Shown in pieces: positions 23,604-33,700 of a stretch of DNA of 40,508 nucleotides (its first letter is position 1; the number at the start of each line of letters is the position of its first letter). The stretch covers positions 1 to 40,508 of the forward strand of contig JBBRNH010000048.1 of NCBI GenBank assembly GCA_038230415.1, read 5' to 3'. This DNA comes from JBBRNH01 sp038230415. GTDB lineage: Bacteria > Bacteroidota > Bacteroidia > Cytophagales > Spirosomataceae. Under the pieces are notes generated by a model. The model made no database searches, was not told the origin of the DNA, and worked only from the letters and a program-made list of their open reading frames with translations. The position numbers were made by a program, and so were the translations under genes.

Positions 23604-26600
23604 ATGCAATTCTCGCACCTCCACTGCCACACCCAATACTCGCTGCTCGACGGGCAGGCCAACATCAAAAAGCTCATCAGCAAGGCCAAAGCGGATAATA
23701 TGCCCGCCGTTGCCATCACCGATCACGGCAATATGTTCGGCGTGTTTGAGTTTGTGGCCGAGGCCGCCAAGCAAGGCATCAAACCAATCGTCGGCTGTGA
23801 GTTTTATGTGGTTGACGATCACACGATTAAGCAGTTTACGAAAGAGAAAAAAGACGTTCGGTATCACCAACTGCTGCTCGCCAAAAACGCCGAGGGCTAT
23901 AAAAACCTCGCTAAACTCTGCTCCATCGGCTACATGGACGGAATGTATGGCAAGTATCCCCGCGTGACCAAAGCCCTGATTGATCAGTATAAAACCGGGC
24001 TGATTGCCACCACCTGTTGCATTGGGGCCATTGTGCCGAAAACAATCCTGAAAAAAGGCGAAGAAGCTGCCGAAATCGAATTCAAATGGTGGCTTGATCG
24101 CTTCGGCGAGGATTATTACGTGGAACTCCAGCGTCACGAAATCCCCGATCAGATCAAGGCCAACGCCGTGCTGGTAAAGTTCGCCCAGAAGTACAACGTC
24201 AAGATTATTGCCTCGAACGATTCGCACTATGTTGACCGCGACGATTGGGTGGCCCACGATATTCTGCTCTGCGTGAACACCGGCGAAAAGCAAAGTACGC
24301 CCACCATGAAGGAATTCAGCGACGACGAAGCGATGCCCAAAAACACCCGTTTCGCGTTTTTCTCTGACCAGTTCTATTTCAAGAACACCCAGGAGATGAC
24401 CACGCTGTTTCATGACCTGCCCCAGGCCATTGACAACACCAACGAAATTGTGGGCAAGGTGGAAACGCTGAAACTAAAGCGCGACATCATGCTGCCGAAC
24501 TTCCCGGTTCCGACTGAGTTTGAGCAACACACCGACAACGTGCTGAATCAGTGGGAATACCTGCGCCACCTGACCTACGAAGGCGGCAAAAAACGCTGGG
24601 GCGACATCAACCAAACGGCACAAGAACGGCTTGATTTTGAGTTGTTTACGATAAAAACGATGGGATTTGCCGGGTACTTTCTCATTGTGGCCGACTTCAT
24701 CAAAGCCGGACGCGACTTAGGCGTGATGATCGGGCCGGGGCGCGGCTCGGCGGCTGGCTCGGCGGTGGCCTACTGCATCGGTATCACCAACATTGACCCC
24801 ATCAAATACGACCTGCTGTTTGAACGATTCCTAAACCCCGACCGGAAGTCAATGCCCGATATTGACACTGATTTTGACGACGAAGGGCGGGAGAAGGTAA
24901 TTAAATATGTAGTTGATAAGTACGGTAAAAATCAGGTTGCCGCCATTGTGACTTACGGTACGATGGCGGCAAAATCGGCCATTAAAGACGTGGCGCGGGT
25001 GATGGATTTGCCCCTGAGCGATGCCAACGTTCTGGCGAAGCTCGTACCGGACAAGCCCACGTATAACATGACCCTCAAACGCATTTTTGAGGACCCGCTC
25101 GACGGGCCGGGCGGTTTGGATAGGGTGATTCAACCCGAAGAAATGGATAACGTTCGCAAAATGCGGGCGTTGGAATTGGGCGACCAAAGCGTGGGCCGCA
25201 CCTTGAAACTGATTGACACCGAAAAAGTCCAGAACGTGCTGCAACAGGCCCGGCGGCTCGAAGGTACGGTCAGGAATACGGGGGTTCACGCGGCAGGCAT
25301 CATCATTGCGCCGAGCGATTTGTCGGATATTGTGCCGGTCTCGACATCCAAAGAAACCAAACTCATTATTACCCAGTATGAGGGCAAAGTAATCGAGGAT
25401 GCGGGCGTTATCAAGATGGATTTTCTGGGCCTGAAAAACCTGACCATCATCAAAGAATGTCTGCGGCTCATCAAGCAAAATCACGGCGTAAGTATTGACA
25501 TTGACGAGATTCCGCTCGACGACCCGGAGCCGTATAAACTTTTTCAACGGGGCGAAACCAACGCCATTTTTCAGTTTGAATCAGACGGCATGAAAAAGCA
25601 CATGCGCGACCTGAAGCCCGACCGCTTCGGCGACCTCATTGCCATGAACGCCCTTTACCGACCCGGCCCGATTGCCTACATCCCCAATTACATTGCCCGC
25701 AAGCATGGCCGCGAAGAAGTAGTCTATGACCTGCCCGAAATGGAAGAGTATCTATCTGATACGTACGGCATTACGGTGTATCAGGAGCAATTGATGCTAC
25801 TTTCTCAGAAACTCGCCAACTTCACCAAAGGCGATGCCGACGTGCTGCGGAAGGCGATGGGGAAGAAGCAGATTGACGTGCTGAACAAGATGAAGGGCAA
25901 GTTTATGGACGGCTGCAAGGCCAACAAACTATCCCCCAAAATCTGCGAAAAAGTCTGGACCGATTGGGAAGCCTTCGCCAGTTACGCCTTCAACAAATCG
26001 CACTCGACCTGCTATGCGTTTGTGGCCTACCAAACGGCCTACCTCAAAACCTACTACAAGGCCGAATACATGGCCGCCGTACTGACGAGCAGCCTCGGCA
26101 CCATTGACAAAATCACGTTTTTCCTTGAAGAGTGCAAAGCCATCGGGATTCCGGTTTTGGGGCCAGACATCAACGAATCGGAACGGCGGTTTGGCGTGAA
26201 TAAAAAGGGCGAAATTCGGTTTGGGCTGGCCGCTATCAAGGGCGCGGGCGAGGCCGCTACCGAAAGTATTATTCAGGAACGCACCGAAAATGGGCCGTTT
26301 AAAGACGTTTTTGATTTTGCGATTCGGGTCAATCTCCGCACCGTGAACAAGAAAACGCTCGAATCGCTGGCCTACGGCGGGGCATTTGATGCTGTGGACG
26401 AATACCACCGGGCGCAGTATTTCGACAAAGCCGATGGCGACATGACCACGTTCCTGGAGAAAATTATCCGGTATGCTACCAACTACCACGCCGAAAAAGC
26501 CGCTTCGCAACAGTCGCTTTTCGGAGCCATGACGGGCGGAGAACCGATGATTGCCCGGCCCAAAGCCCCCACAGTACCCATCTGGAATCAGATCGAGAAA

Positions 26601-27221
26601 CTGAAATTCGAGAAAGATGTGGTTGGATTCTACATCACCGGCCACCCCTTAGACGAGTTCAAGCTCGAACTTAATGCGTTCTGTAACTGCACGTTAGCTG
26701 AAGTTTTGGAGGCCAAGATGCCCGAAATTAAAGTGGCGGGTATTGTGTCGTCGGTAACGCAGAAAGTGGCCCGGAATGGCAACCCGTTCGTGATTTTTAA
26801 GGTCGAAGATTACAGCGGCTCGCTCGAAATGAGTTTGTTCGGTGAAGATTACGTCCGCATGGGTCAATACATCGAACTGGGGCGGTTCCTGCATATTTCG
26901 GGCAAAACCCAGAATAAATGGACTTCCTCCGACCTGGAGTTCAAAGCTACCAACATCCGGCTACTGAGTGAGTTACGCGATAAGATGACCCGCGAAATTC
27001 GGGTCTCGTTGACGTTAGACGCGCTGAATGCTACGCTGATTGCCCACCTCAACGACCTGATTACGGCTCACCCCGGCCACTGCACACTGTATCTGACGGT
27101 GCAGGACCCCGACGAGAACGTGTCGGTCAGTTTACTCTCCCGAACGGTGAAGGTAGCCCCGGCCAACACGCTGATTCGGGCGTTGGATAGTCTGGATGGG
27201 GTGACGTGCCGGGTGGCGTAG
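23604..27221 (+). CDS. dnaE: DNA polymerase III alpha subunit
   Basis: The 1205-aa replicative polymerase starts with the PHP domain (FSHLHCHTQYSLLDG, AITDHGNMFGVFEF). The catalytic palm has GPGRGSAAGS and PDIDTDFDDEGR (about 418-429) with the metal-binding Asp residues. The fingers and beta-binding region carry NALYRPGPI and AFNKSHSTCYAFVAYQTAY. The helix-hairpin-helix part is followed by an OB domain (VAGIVSSVTQKVARNGNPFV). Length is normal for DnaE1. It lies just after the PIN toxin and converges with plsY 11 bases away. No promoter is evident in the 29-bp gap, so transcription may come through the toxin-antitoxin genes or from a promoter inside them. Confidence 0.98.
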   Translation: MQFSHLHCHTQYSLLDGQANIKKLISKAKADNMPAVAITDHGNMFGVFEFVAEAAKQGIKPIVGCEFYVVDDHTIKQFTKEKKDVRYHQLLLAKNAEGYKNLAKLCSIGYMDGMYGKYPRVTKALIDQYKTGLIATTCCIGAIVPKTILKKGEEAAEIEFKWWLDRFGEDYYVELQRHEIPDQIKANAVLVKFAQKYNVKIIASNDSHYVDRDDWVAHDILLCVNTGEKQSTPTMKEFSDDEAMPKNTRFAFFSDQFYFKNTQEMTTLFHDLPQAIDNTNEIVGKVETLKLKRDIMLPNFPVPTEFEQHTDNVLNQWEYLRHLTYEGGKKRWGDINQTAQERLDFELFTIKTMGFAGYFLIVADFIKAGRDLGVMIGPGRGSAAGSAVAYCIGITNIDPIKYDLLFERFLNPDRKSMPDIDTDFDDEGREKVIKYVVDKYGKNQVAAIVTYGTMAAKSAIKDVARVMDLPLSDANVLAKLVPDKPTYNMTLKRIFEDPLDGPGGLDRVIQPEEMDNVRKMRALELGDQSVGRTLKLIDTEKVQNVLQQARRLEGTVRNTGVHAAGIIIAPSDLSDIVPVSTSKETKLIITQYEGKVIEDAGVIKMDFLGLKNLTIIKECLRLIKQNHGVSIDIDEIPLDDPEPYKLFQRGETNAIFQFESDGMKKHMRDLKPDRFGDLIAMNALYRPGPIAYIPNYIARKHGREEVVYDLPEMEEYLSDTYGITVYQEQLMLLSQKLANFTKGDADVLRKAMGKKQIDVLNKMKGKFMDGCKANKLSPKICEKVWTDWEAFASYAFNKSHSTCYAFVAYQTAYLKTYYKAEYMAAVLTSSLGTIDKITFFLEECKAIGIPVLGPDINESERRFGVNKKGEIRFGLAAIKGAGEAATESIIQERTENGPFKDVFDFAIRVNLRTVNKKTLESLAYGGAFDAVDEYHRAQYFDKADGDMTTFLEKIIRYATNYHAEKAASQQSLFGAMTGGEPMIARPKAPTVPIWNQIEKLKFEKDVVGFYITGHPLDEFKLELNAFCNCTLAEVLEAKMPEIKVAGIVSSVTQKVARNGNPFVIFKVEDYSGSLEMSLFGEDYVRMGQYIELGRFLHISGKTQNKWTSSDLEFKATNIRLLSELRDKMTREIRVSLTLDALNATLIAHLNDLITAHPGHCTLYLTVQDPDENVSVSLLSRTVKVAPANTLIRALDSLDGVTCRVA

Positions 27222-27232
27222 AATTTATGCCG

Positions 27233-27883
27233 CTACCGCTTCCGTCTTAACCGAATCAGTACCGTGCGGCTTTCCTGCCCCCGCAACAACCGGCCAATGT
27301 TTTTCTTGTGGGTGAGCGTCACGAGCAGAAAAATCACGAAGCCAAACACGATCAACAGCGGGCTTTCGCGTTCGCCGAAGACCCGTAGCAGCAGCAGCAC
27401 CGGAAATGCCAGTGCGGCCAGTAACGATCCCAATGAAATGTACTGCGACGCGATGGCAACCAACAGAAAAATACCGATGCACAGTACCGCCATTTCGGGA
27501 TGAATCGCCAGCAACATTCCCAGCAACGAAGCCACGCCCTTGCCACCCCGAAACTGGGCAAACACCGGGTATAAATGCCCGACAACGGCCAGCAACCCGA
27601 ACGCCAACTGCCAGCCAATCAGGTCATCGGCTACAATGAGTCCATTACGGAGTAGTACCGTTGCCAGAATGGTGGCGGTGTAGCCTTTCAAAATATCGGC
27701 CAGTAACACAATCACCCCGGCGCGTTTGCCCAGCACCCGAAACGTATTGGTGGCACCAGCGTTGCCACTGCCATGCTCCCGAATATCAAGGTCAAAAAAC
27801 AACCGGCCATACCAGACCGACGTAGGGATTGAGCCAAGCAGGTAGGCCAGCAATAATGCCGATAGGCACAGTAAAACGTTCAT
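27233..27883 (-). CDS. plsY: Glycerol-3-phosphate acyltransferase PlsY
   Basis: This 216-aa membrane enzyme transfers the acyl group from acyl phosphate to glycerol-3-phosphate, the first step of phospholipid synthesis. It shows the three PlsY motifs: LLGSIPTSVWYGR, GSGNAGATNTFRVLGKRAG and the FRGGKGVASLLGMLLAI loop, with GHLYPVFAQ before the last. Five to seven membrane helices are visible. The start at 27883 (MNVLLCLSALLL) is chosen over 27934 because family similarity begins there. It converges with dnaE and seems to be a single-gene unit. Confidence 0.95.
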   Translation of the reverse strand: MNVLLCLSALLLAYLLGSIPTSVWYGRLFFDLDIREHGSGNAGATNTFRVLGKRAGVIVLLADILKGYTATILATVLLRNGLIVADDLIGWQLAFGLLAVVGHLYPVFAQFRGGKGVASLLGMLLAIHPEMAVLCIGIFLLVAIASQYISLGSLLAALAFPVLLLLRVFGERESPLLIVFGFVIFLLVTLTHKKNIGRLLRGQESRTVLIRLRRKR

Positions 27884-28026
27884 GGTATAGGCAGGAGAAT
27901 AAAATGAGAGCGCGTAGGCAGCATACTTCGCCACAACAGTACGCTAATGCGAACTCAAATATAGTGGGCTAATAGGCTTACCTGCACACTGCACCGCCTA
28001 CTTTCGCAGTATTTGCCGAAGAATAC

Positions 28027-29307
28027 CTACTTTTTACCCACAATTATCTCCGAAAGCGTACTTTCTGCTAAGTAATTGGTTGCCATCGCCAAAATATCGT
28101 CGGTGGTCACGGCGCGGACGCGGGCAATGTAGCCAGTCAAAAAATCAGCCGGGAGGTCATCCAACAGAATTGTTTTATAGCGGTCGGCAATCTCAAACGG
28201 TGTGTTCAGCGAACCAACAAACTCGCCCGCCATGTAGTTCTTGACCGTTTCTAACTCATCGGCGGGAACGGGTTCCGTTTGCAGGATACGGATTTCTTTG
28301 CGGATTTCGTCCATCGTTTGTTGCGTAAACTCGCGCTTTACGTCGGTGCCGATCATAAAAAAGCCCGCCCGCCGGAACGATGCAATGTTTGACGAGATGC
28401 CGTAGGTGAAGCCTTTTTCTTCCCGAATGTTCTTCATCAGCCGCGAGCCAAAATACCCGCCCAACACTTCGTTCATCACCAGCACCTTGATAAAATCGGG
28501 GTGGTGCCGCGTAAACAACAACCGCCCAACCCGCACCGATGATTGCAGACTGTCTGGCTTTTCGTGGAATAGCACAACCCGGTCTGTATTTGTCGGAATG
28601 CTGTGGGCCGGGGCTTCGGCGGGCGGGCCAACGGGCTGTTGCCCAAAAAACCCGTTCAACAACGCAATCTCGTTGTCTCCGGCTTGCCCGGCCAAGAGAA
28701 TCTGGTAAGGCCGGTGCCGGATAACCCGGTCAAAAAACGCCTGAATGTCGGAGCGGGTTACGGTCTCAACGGTTTCGGGGCGTTGGCTGCGTCCGTAGGG
28801 ATGCGCTGCGCCAAACAGAGTTTCCCGTGCCAGAACGCCCGCGAGATGCGCGTTTTTCTCGAAACTTACTTTCAGGTTTTGAATCGTAATATTCTGCAAA
28901 TCAGCCAATTCTTTCTCCGGGAAGACTGATTCGGTCAGTAATTCCTGCAATAGGGGCAACACCTGCGGCAGGAAGCGGGTCAGGCAATAAACCACCACAC
29001 TGGCCCGGTCTGGCCCGCTGTTGAGTTCAAGAAACGCACCGATGCGGTCAAGCTGTTCGCTGATTTGGGCCGAGGTTCGGGTGGAGGTGCCTTCGGACAG
29101 CATTTTCACGGCAAAGAAAGACGTGGCGGGGGTTGTCTCAAACCACGTACCGGCATCAAAAATGAGTTCGAGTCTCAAGATAGGCTGTTGTGCCACAGCA
29201 ATGAGGTGTAGCGGCAGGCCATTGTCGAGCATGGTGGTCTCAACGGCGGGTAAGTGAACGCTCGTAATACGCTGAAAATCGGGCGATTGAGTACGGTCTA
29301 AAGTCAT
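28027..29307 (-). CDS. M16-family peptidase homologue without the zinc motif
   Basis: The 426-aa protein has both halves of an M16 unit: LDNGLPLHLIAVAQQPI...LIFDAGTWFE in the first and RLMKNIREEKGFTYGISSNI in the second. Where active members have HxxEH, this one reads FFAVKMLSEG, so it cannot bind zinc. The second-half Arg/Tyr pair that active heterodimers use (REEKGFTYG) is kept. It therefore resembles the non-catalytic subunit of an M16 pair. Usually the active partner is adjacent; here plsY and porV flank it instead. No signal peptide is seen. Confidence 0.88.
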   Translation of the reverse strand: MTLDRTQSPDFQRITSVHLPAVETTMLDNGLPLHLIAVAQQPILRLELIFDAGTWFETTPATSFFAVKMLSEGTSTRTSAQISEQLDRIGAFLELNSGPDRASVVVYCLTRFLPQVLPLLQELLTESVFPEKELADLQNITIQNLKVSFEKNAHLAGVLARETLFGAAHPYGRSQRPETVETVTRSDIQAFFDRVIRHRPYQILLAGQAGDNEIALLNGFFGQQPVGPPAEAPAHSIPTNTDRVVLFHEKPDSLQSSVRVGRLLFTRHHPDFIKVLVMNEVLGGYFGSRLMKNIREEKGFTYGISSNIASFRRAGFFMIGTDVKREFTQQTMDEIRKEIRILQTEPVPADELETVKNYMAGEFVGSLNTPFEIADRYKTILLDDLPADFLTGYIARVRAVTTDDILAMATNYLAESTLSEIIVGKK

Positions 29308-29329
29308 GTATCGTATTGGGTAAAAGCAG

Positions 29330-29372
29330 AAGACGCAAGAAAAAAGACGTTGTGCCTTCTTTCCTGCGTCTT
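29330..29372 (-). terminator. Terminator-like hairpin after porV
   Basis: Arms AAGACGCAAGAAA (29330-29342) and TTTCCTGCGTCTT (29360-29372) pair with one mismatch and extend inward by three to four bases. The hairpin lies 19 bases downstream of the porV stop on the minus strand, with CTGCTTTT after it. Confidence 0.55.
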
Positions 29373-29391
29373 TCGGAGGTCAGTAACGTAA

Positions 29392-30675
29392 CTACTCGTT
29401 GTCTTTGGGTTCGGTATCGTCAACCGGCACTTCATCGTCAGCATCATCGCGGAGGGGTTTGGCTCCTTTCACCAAATCAACAACTAACGATAGCCGGAAG
29501 GTATTGGCGAGCGGGCTCCCCTGTTTTATGGGCATCAGATACGAGAAATCAATGCCAAACCGCTGTTGCAGTTTCAGTCCGATACCCGCCGTAAAGTACT
29601 TGCGGCCTCCTTTGGCGTTCGGCTCGTTGTAGTAACCGGCGCGGGCGGCAAACAGATCGTTATACCAGTATTCAATGCCCGTAGCGATATTAATTTCCTG
29701 TAACTCTTCACTAAAACCACCCGGCGCATCAGCAAATGAGCCAAACACGGCACTAAAATAGTTACGGTTGGGGTCTTTACCGGCCAGAATCGGACGGCGG
29801 GTAGGTCCACCGCCGGGTCCCGTTACCGGGTTGTCGTAGATGGGCGGGGTTGGCACCATCAGTTTGTTGATGTCCAGCACGAAATTGAATTTGCTGAGTT
29901 GATCGGCATAGTAGGTCACTGCGGTGCCTAAGCGCAGGTTAGTCGGGATAAAATACCGTTCTGTACCGCCATAACTAATCCGGCCACCGAGGTTCGAGAT
30001 CATCCCGCCGAAAGCCAGACCGATTCCTTTGCCCGTTACATCGTCGCGGGTTTCTTTTTTATAAAACGCGCTGATGTCGGCGGCAGCCGTTCCGCCCGGT
30101 TTAAGGGCCCCATTGCCCGACGCATTCCCGGCCAAGTTTGAGTTCAGGTATTTCAAATTCACACCGAGGGAAAAGTTCTTACCCAACCGGCGTGAATAAG
30201 ACCCCGTGAACGCATACTCCCGTGAGTTGAACTGCCCGGCAGCCACACCCTGATTGGTGGTAAAATAAATCGTGCCGAGGTCGAAATACGTCAGTGAGCC
30301 GCCGATGACCGAGTTTTTATCGAGTTTCTTGTAGCCGGTCAGGTACGTGTAGTACATATCACCGATCAGGTCACGGAGCCAGGGCGTGTACGAGAGCGAA
30401 ACACCCGCGTCTTTCTCAGAGAAAACTAATTTAGCGGGGTTCCAGAAAATAGAATTGGCATCGGGACTCGATGCCACCCCGGCATCGCCCATGGCACCGG
30501 CGCGGGCATCGGGCGTGAAGTTCAAAAACGGAACCGCCGTATTGATGACGTTAAGTTGGTTGGCACCATTAACGTTGGTCCCCGTTGTTGACGACGGCGA
30601 TGTTGGCTGGGCAATTGCAAAAAGCGAAACTAAACAAGTGGCCCCGGTCAGGAAGCAGGAAAAACTGCGTTTCAT
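29392..30675 (-). CDS. porV: T9SS outer-membrane shuttle protein PorV (LptO)
   Basis: The 427-aa protein starts at ATG 30675 with a signal peptide (MKRSFSCFLTGATCLVSLFA...AQ). It is a FadL-like outer-membrane beta-barrel with the PorV signature PFLNFTPDARAGAMGDAGVA and ANSIFWNPAKLVF near the N-terminus, and a Tyr/Phe-rich barrel after it. PorV carries T9SS cargo from the translocon to the PorU sortase at the cell surface. The end is acidic (DDADDEVPVDDTEPKDNE), an addition beyond the barrel. It lies directly downstream of porU but has its own -7 box. The longer frame to 30936 runs through that promoter and is rejected. Confidence 0.95.
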   Translation of the reverse strand: MKRSFSCFLTGATCLVSLFAIAQPTSPSSTTGTNVNGANQLNVINTAVPFLNFTPDARAGAMGDAGVASSPDANSIFWNPAKLVFSEKDAGVSLSYTPWLRDLIGDMYYTYLTGYKKLDKNSVIGGSLTYFDLGTIYFTTNQGVAAGQFNSREYAFTGSYSRRLGKNFSLGVNLKYLNSNLAGNASGNGALKPGGTAAADISAFYKKETRDDVTGKGIGLAFGGMISNLGGRISYGGTERYFIPTNLRLGTAVTYYADQLSKFNFVLDINKLMVPTPPIYDNPVTGPGGGPTRRPILAGKDPNRNYFSAVFGSFADAPGGFSEELQEINIATGIEYWYNDLFAARAGYYNEPNAKGGRKYFTAGIGLKLQQRFGIDFSYLMPIKQGSPLANTFRLSLVVDLVKGAKPLRDDADDEVPVDDTEPKDNE

Positions 30676-30734
30676 AGAAAAATTTGTGGTAATTAACAGC
30701 GACTTATCGAAGAATGGGTTAGCCGTGCCGAGGT

Positions 30735-30742
30735 CAAAATTA
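30735..30742 (-). promoter_or_regulatory. -7 box of porV
   Basis: TAATTTTG on the minus strand is an exact TAnnTTTG match, 59 bases before the porV ATG and downstream of porU. It suggests porV can be transcribed apart from porU. Confidence 0.45.
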
Positions 30743-30757
30743 CGCGGAAAGGTTGGT

Positions 30758-30775
30758 AAAAAAGTGGTTCCACTT
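30758..30775 (-). terminator. Weak terminator after porU
   Basis: On the minus strand AAGTGG pairs with CCACTT (a short stem with a very small loop) and merges into a run of six T. It lies 12 bases after the porU stop and before the porV promoter box. Confidence 0.35.
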
Positions 30776-30787
30776 AGCGAATACGTC

Positions 30788-33700
30788 TCAACGGGCCAAA
30801 ACGATTCGTCCGCTACCCGTTGCCTCGCCCTCATCAGCCACCGACCACAGCCGGATTCGGTACAGATACAACCCGTTTGGCAGAACCGCTCCGCCGTTGG
30901 TGCGCCCGTCCCAGACAGCCGTTGGCGGGCGGGCAAGGCAGTCTGAACAACTGCCGGTTTGCTCGTTTAGCAGGCGGCCCGTTCCATCAAAAATGCTCAT
31001 CGTCCAGTTGGCGGTATCAATAGCCTGGTTTGGCGTTGCGTCAATAGTCACCGATTCGACAAACGGATTTGGATATGCCCGGACGCTGAGCCGCAGAGCA
31101 GGCGCGTCTGATACCTGAAACGTCAACGTCTCCTGTGCCGAAATATTGCCGATATTCCAGCCCTTCACCCGAACGGCATACTGACCCGGTGCCAGATTAC
31201 GAAACGTGTACCGGGCCGTTCCGCTACGGCCATCGGTGCCGGTTGCCACGTAATTTTCGCTGATTATGAACGGGTTCTGATCGTTGAGTTGCAGCGTTGG
31301 CTCGTGGCCCTGCCCCGTTGCCGTGTTGATGCCCACTCCGTCTGACAGACTAACCACGAGCGTTACATCCGGCCCGGCCACCCGAATTGGTGATTCCATT
31401 GGGTCGGCCCCGTCAACCCGGATTGCAATTGTTGGCGGGGTAGGGGAGGGGCTGGTTTTGGCTGTGCCGCCAATTATCAGGTCAGTGTATGCCCCGGAGG
31501 CCGTAGTCAGGCTGTCGTTTTTCTGAGTAAATAGCATGAGCCGACCAGTGCCGAAAGCGGGAATCACGTCGGTTGGCAAGGTGAATTTTGCCCGAAACTG
31601 CCCTTCCTGCACAACGACCTGCCCCGAAAACAGAACGCTTTTGTAGTCTGAGTATGTAAATTTCGCGTTTTCGTTGCCAAGCGTCGTTTGGTCAATAGGC
31701 TTGTCGAATAACGTCAGCCGGACAGTCCCCGAAAAATCATTGACTCGCTTATTCCCCTGTCGGAGTTCGCCCACCAGCTCAACCGCCTGCAACGGGCGCA
31801 GGGTATCGGCCCGATTAGCCGAAATCGACAAATTATTGATTGCTGTCAGCACCGCCTGTATCGAGTTGCCAGACGACGTTATGCCGGGATACGCCAGCCG
31901 CATAGACGGGTCGCCGAGGAGCGCGAAGTTTCGGTTCAGAACGCTGACCAAACTCTTGTTTTTGGTTTGCCGCATCACATCGCCGAGTCGGGGCATGTGT
32001 CCGGTTTGGGGGTCGGGCGTAAAAACGGCGTTGTAAAATGCCTGGTTCAGCACCGCATTCGAACTCTCGAACACGGGCCGGGTGGTAGTCAGCAGCCCGA
32101 TTGCGCCCCCCGACGGGCTTAACAACGACAGTTCGGCCCCGGAATTGACGTTCGGGTTATCGTACCGGCCAAATTCGCAGGTGGCGGTAATGAACAACGG
32201 CAACCGGCGGTTTCGCCACGAGGTAATGTCGGTCAGGGTCAATATCTGTTCCTGCGCCCAGCCCGATTCTCCGCCGTGTCCCTGGTAGTTAATCAGCAGC
32301 CGCCCGTCGGTAATGGCGGCATCAATGGCCGCGTTCATGGCGGGGGCTTGCTGCCCGGTGAGCGCCGTTGTCTGCTGAAAATTATCTAAGAAAAGCCGTT
32401 GCACCCGGTAGGCGGGCGATTGTTTTTCCAGCAGCTTGCCCAGCGCATCGGCTCCTCGTTGGTGCAGGTTGTCGTCGCCATCGTCGGCCACGAGCATGAC
32501 GCGGGCTTGCCAGTCGCCGGGCAGGGTTTTGTCGGTCGCGTACCGAATCAGTTTGTCCACCACAATCCGGGCGTGGTCGGGGGTTTGGGCCGGGATGCGG
32601 CCAATGCCAATATCAAGTAGCTGATTCCCCGACGAATTCTCGACCCAATCGCCTGCGTAGCTGTTAAAGAACCCAAAATAATCGTCGGACGAATAACTCA
32701 GTACGGGCTGCAACGATTCGCGGCTTTCATAGACCGGCACCGTTGCCGCTAACTGGGCGGGGGTCAGAAATTTGCTTTTGTTGCGGTAGTCAAACGTGGC
32801 ATCGCCAAAGAGCAACAGGTAGCGGAGTTGGGTGGGCTGACCCGCCCGTGCGGTTGCCATCTGACGGGCAAAATTCCGAATAGCGGTCGGGTCGGTTTTC
32901 CCCGACGAAAATTCGTTATAAACCTGCTGCGTGGTGGCAACGGCAACCGTCAGTCCGTCGTTCGCTCGCCGGAAGGCCGCCAGCCGCTCGGCCTGATCGA
33001 GCCAGTTTGGAGCCGTAACAATCAGCAAATCAGCGTTTGCCATGCCGTGCAGATTCTGATTCGGCACTGGTTTCACCGAGACGGGAACCTTGTAATCCTG
33101 ATCGGTAAAACTGTAAACCGTACTCCCCAACGGTGCGCTCCAAAAAGCAGTTGTCCCGGCACGAACCGGCGTGTATTCGCTCACGCTAACCGGATTGCTA
33201 ATATCCCAAAGTTTGAGTGCGGGCGTGGTTTGCTGCATCTGATAATTAGTCAGACTCAAATACCGAAACATGGTTGGGGCGGCATACTGCCTAATCTCGC
33301 GCTGGGTCTGAATCCCCAGAAAGTTCAGATACGCCTGCCCCCCGCTTTGGCCTTTCCGGTCGAAGGTCAGATCAATCCGCAGCAGATTATCGGCAGTGGC
33401 AACGGTGGTTCCGCTGAAGACCTCCGTGTTTAAGACACCCTGATAATCATACTTGTAGCCCGAAACAGGGTCGAACGGAATGGCCCCAACCTCCTGCCCG
33501 CCCAAGCTGACCCGGAAGGCCGTTGGCACGGTAGCGTTTGCCATTGCCGAGGTCGTTACAAGAACGGGTTTACCCGCCACCCGGCCCGGCAGATCAAACG
33601 TAAAGCCCTGCGTGGGCGCAATGCCAAAATAATCGCCGAGCCACTCGCGGCCCGACTGAATCGGATTGATGAGGTCTTCTTCCCGAAATACATAGTCGTC

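Noticed and set aside
23571..24413. 280-aa open frame antisense to the start of dnaE
   Set aside because: It is a mirror of strongly conserved dnaE codons; its composition shows no domain and dnaE explains the DNA.
25929..26645. 238-aa open frame antisense inside dnaE
   Set aside because: Same reason: dnaE is intact here, and long antisense frames are common in GC-rich genes with this codon bias.
27990..28010. TACTTTCG promoter-like box on the plus strand
   Set aside because: It differs from TAnnTTTG by one base and no plus-strand gene follows.
30676..30936. Longer N-terminus of PorV
   Set aside because: The added frame crosses the porU terminator, the porV -7 box and the end of porU; the signal peptide starts at 30675.
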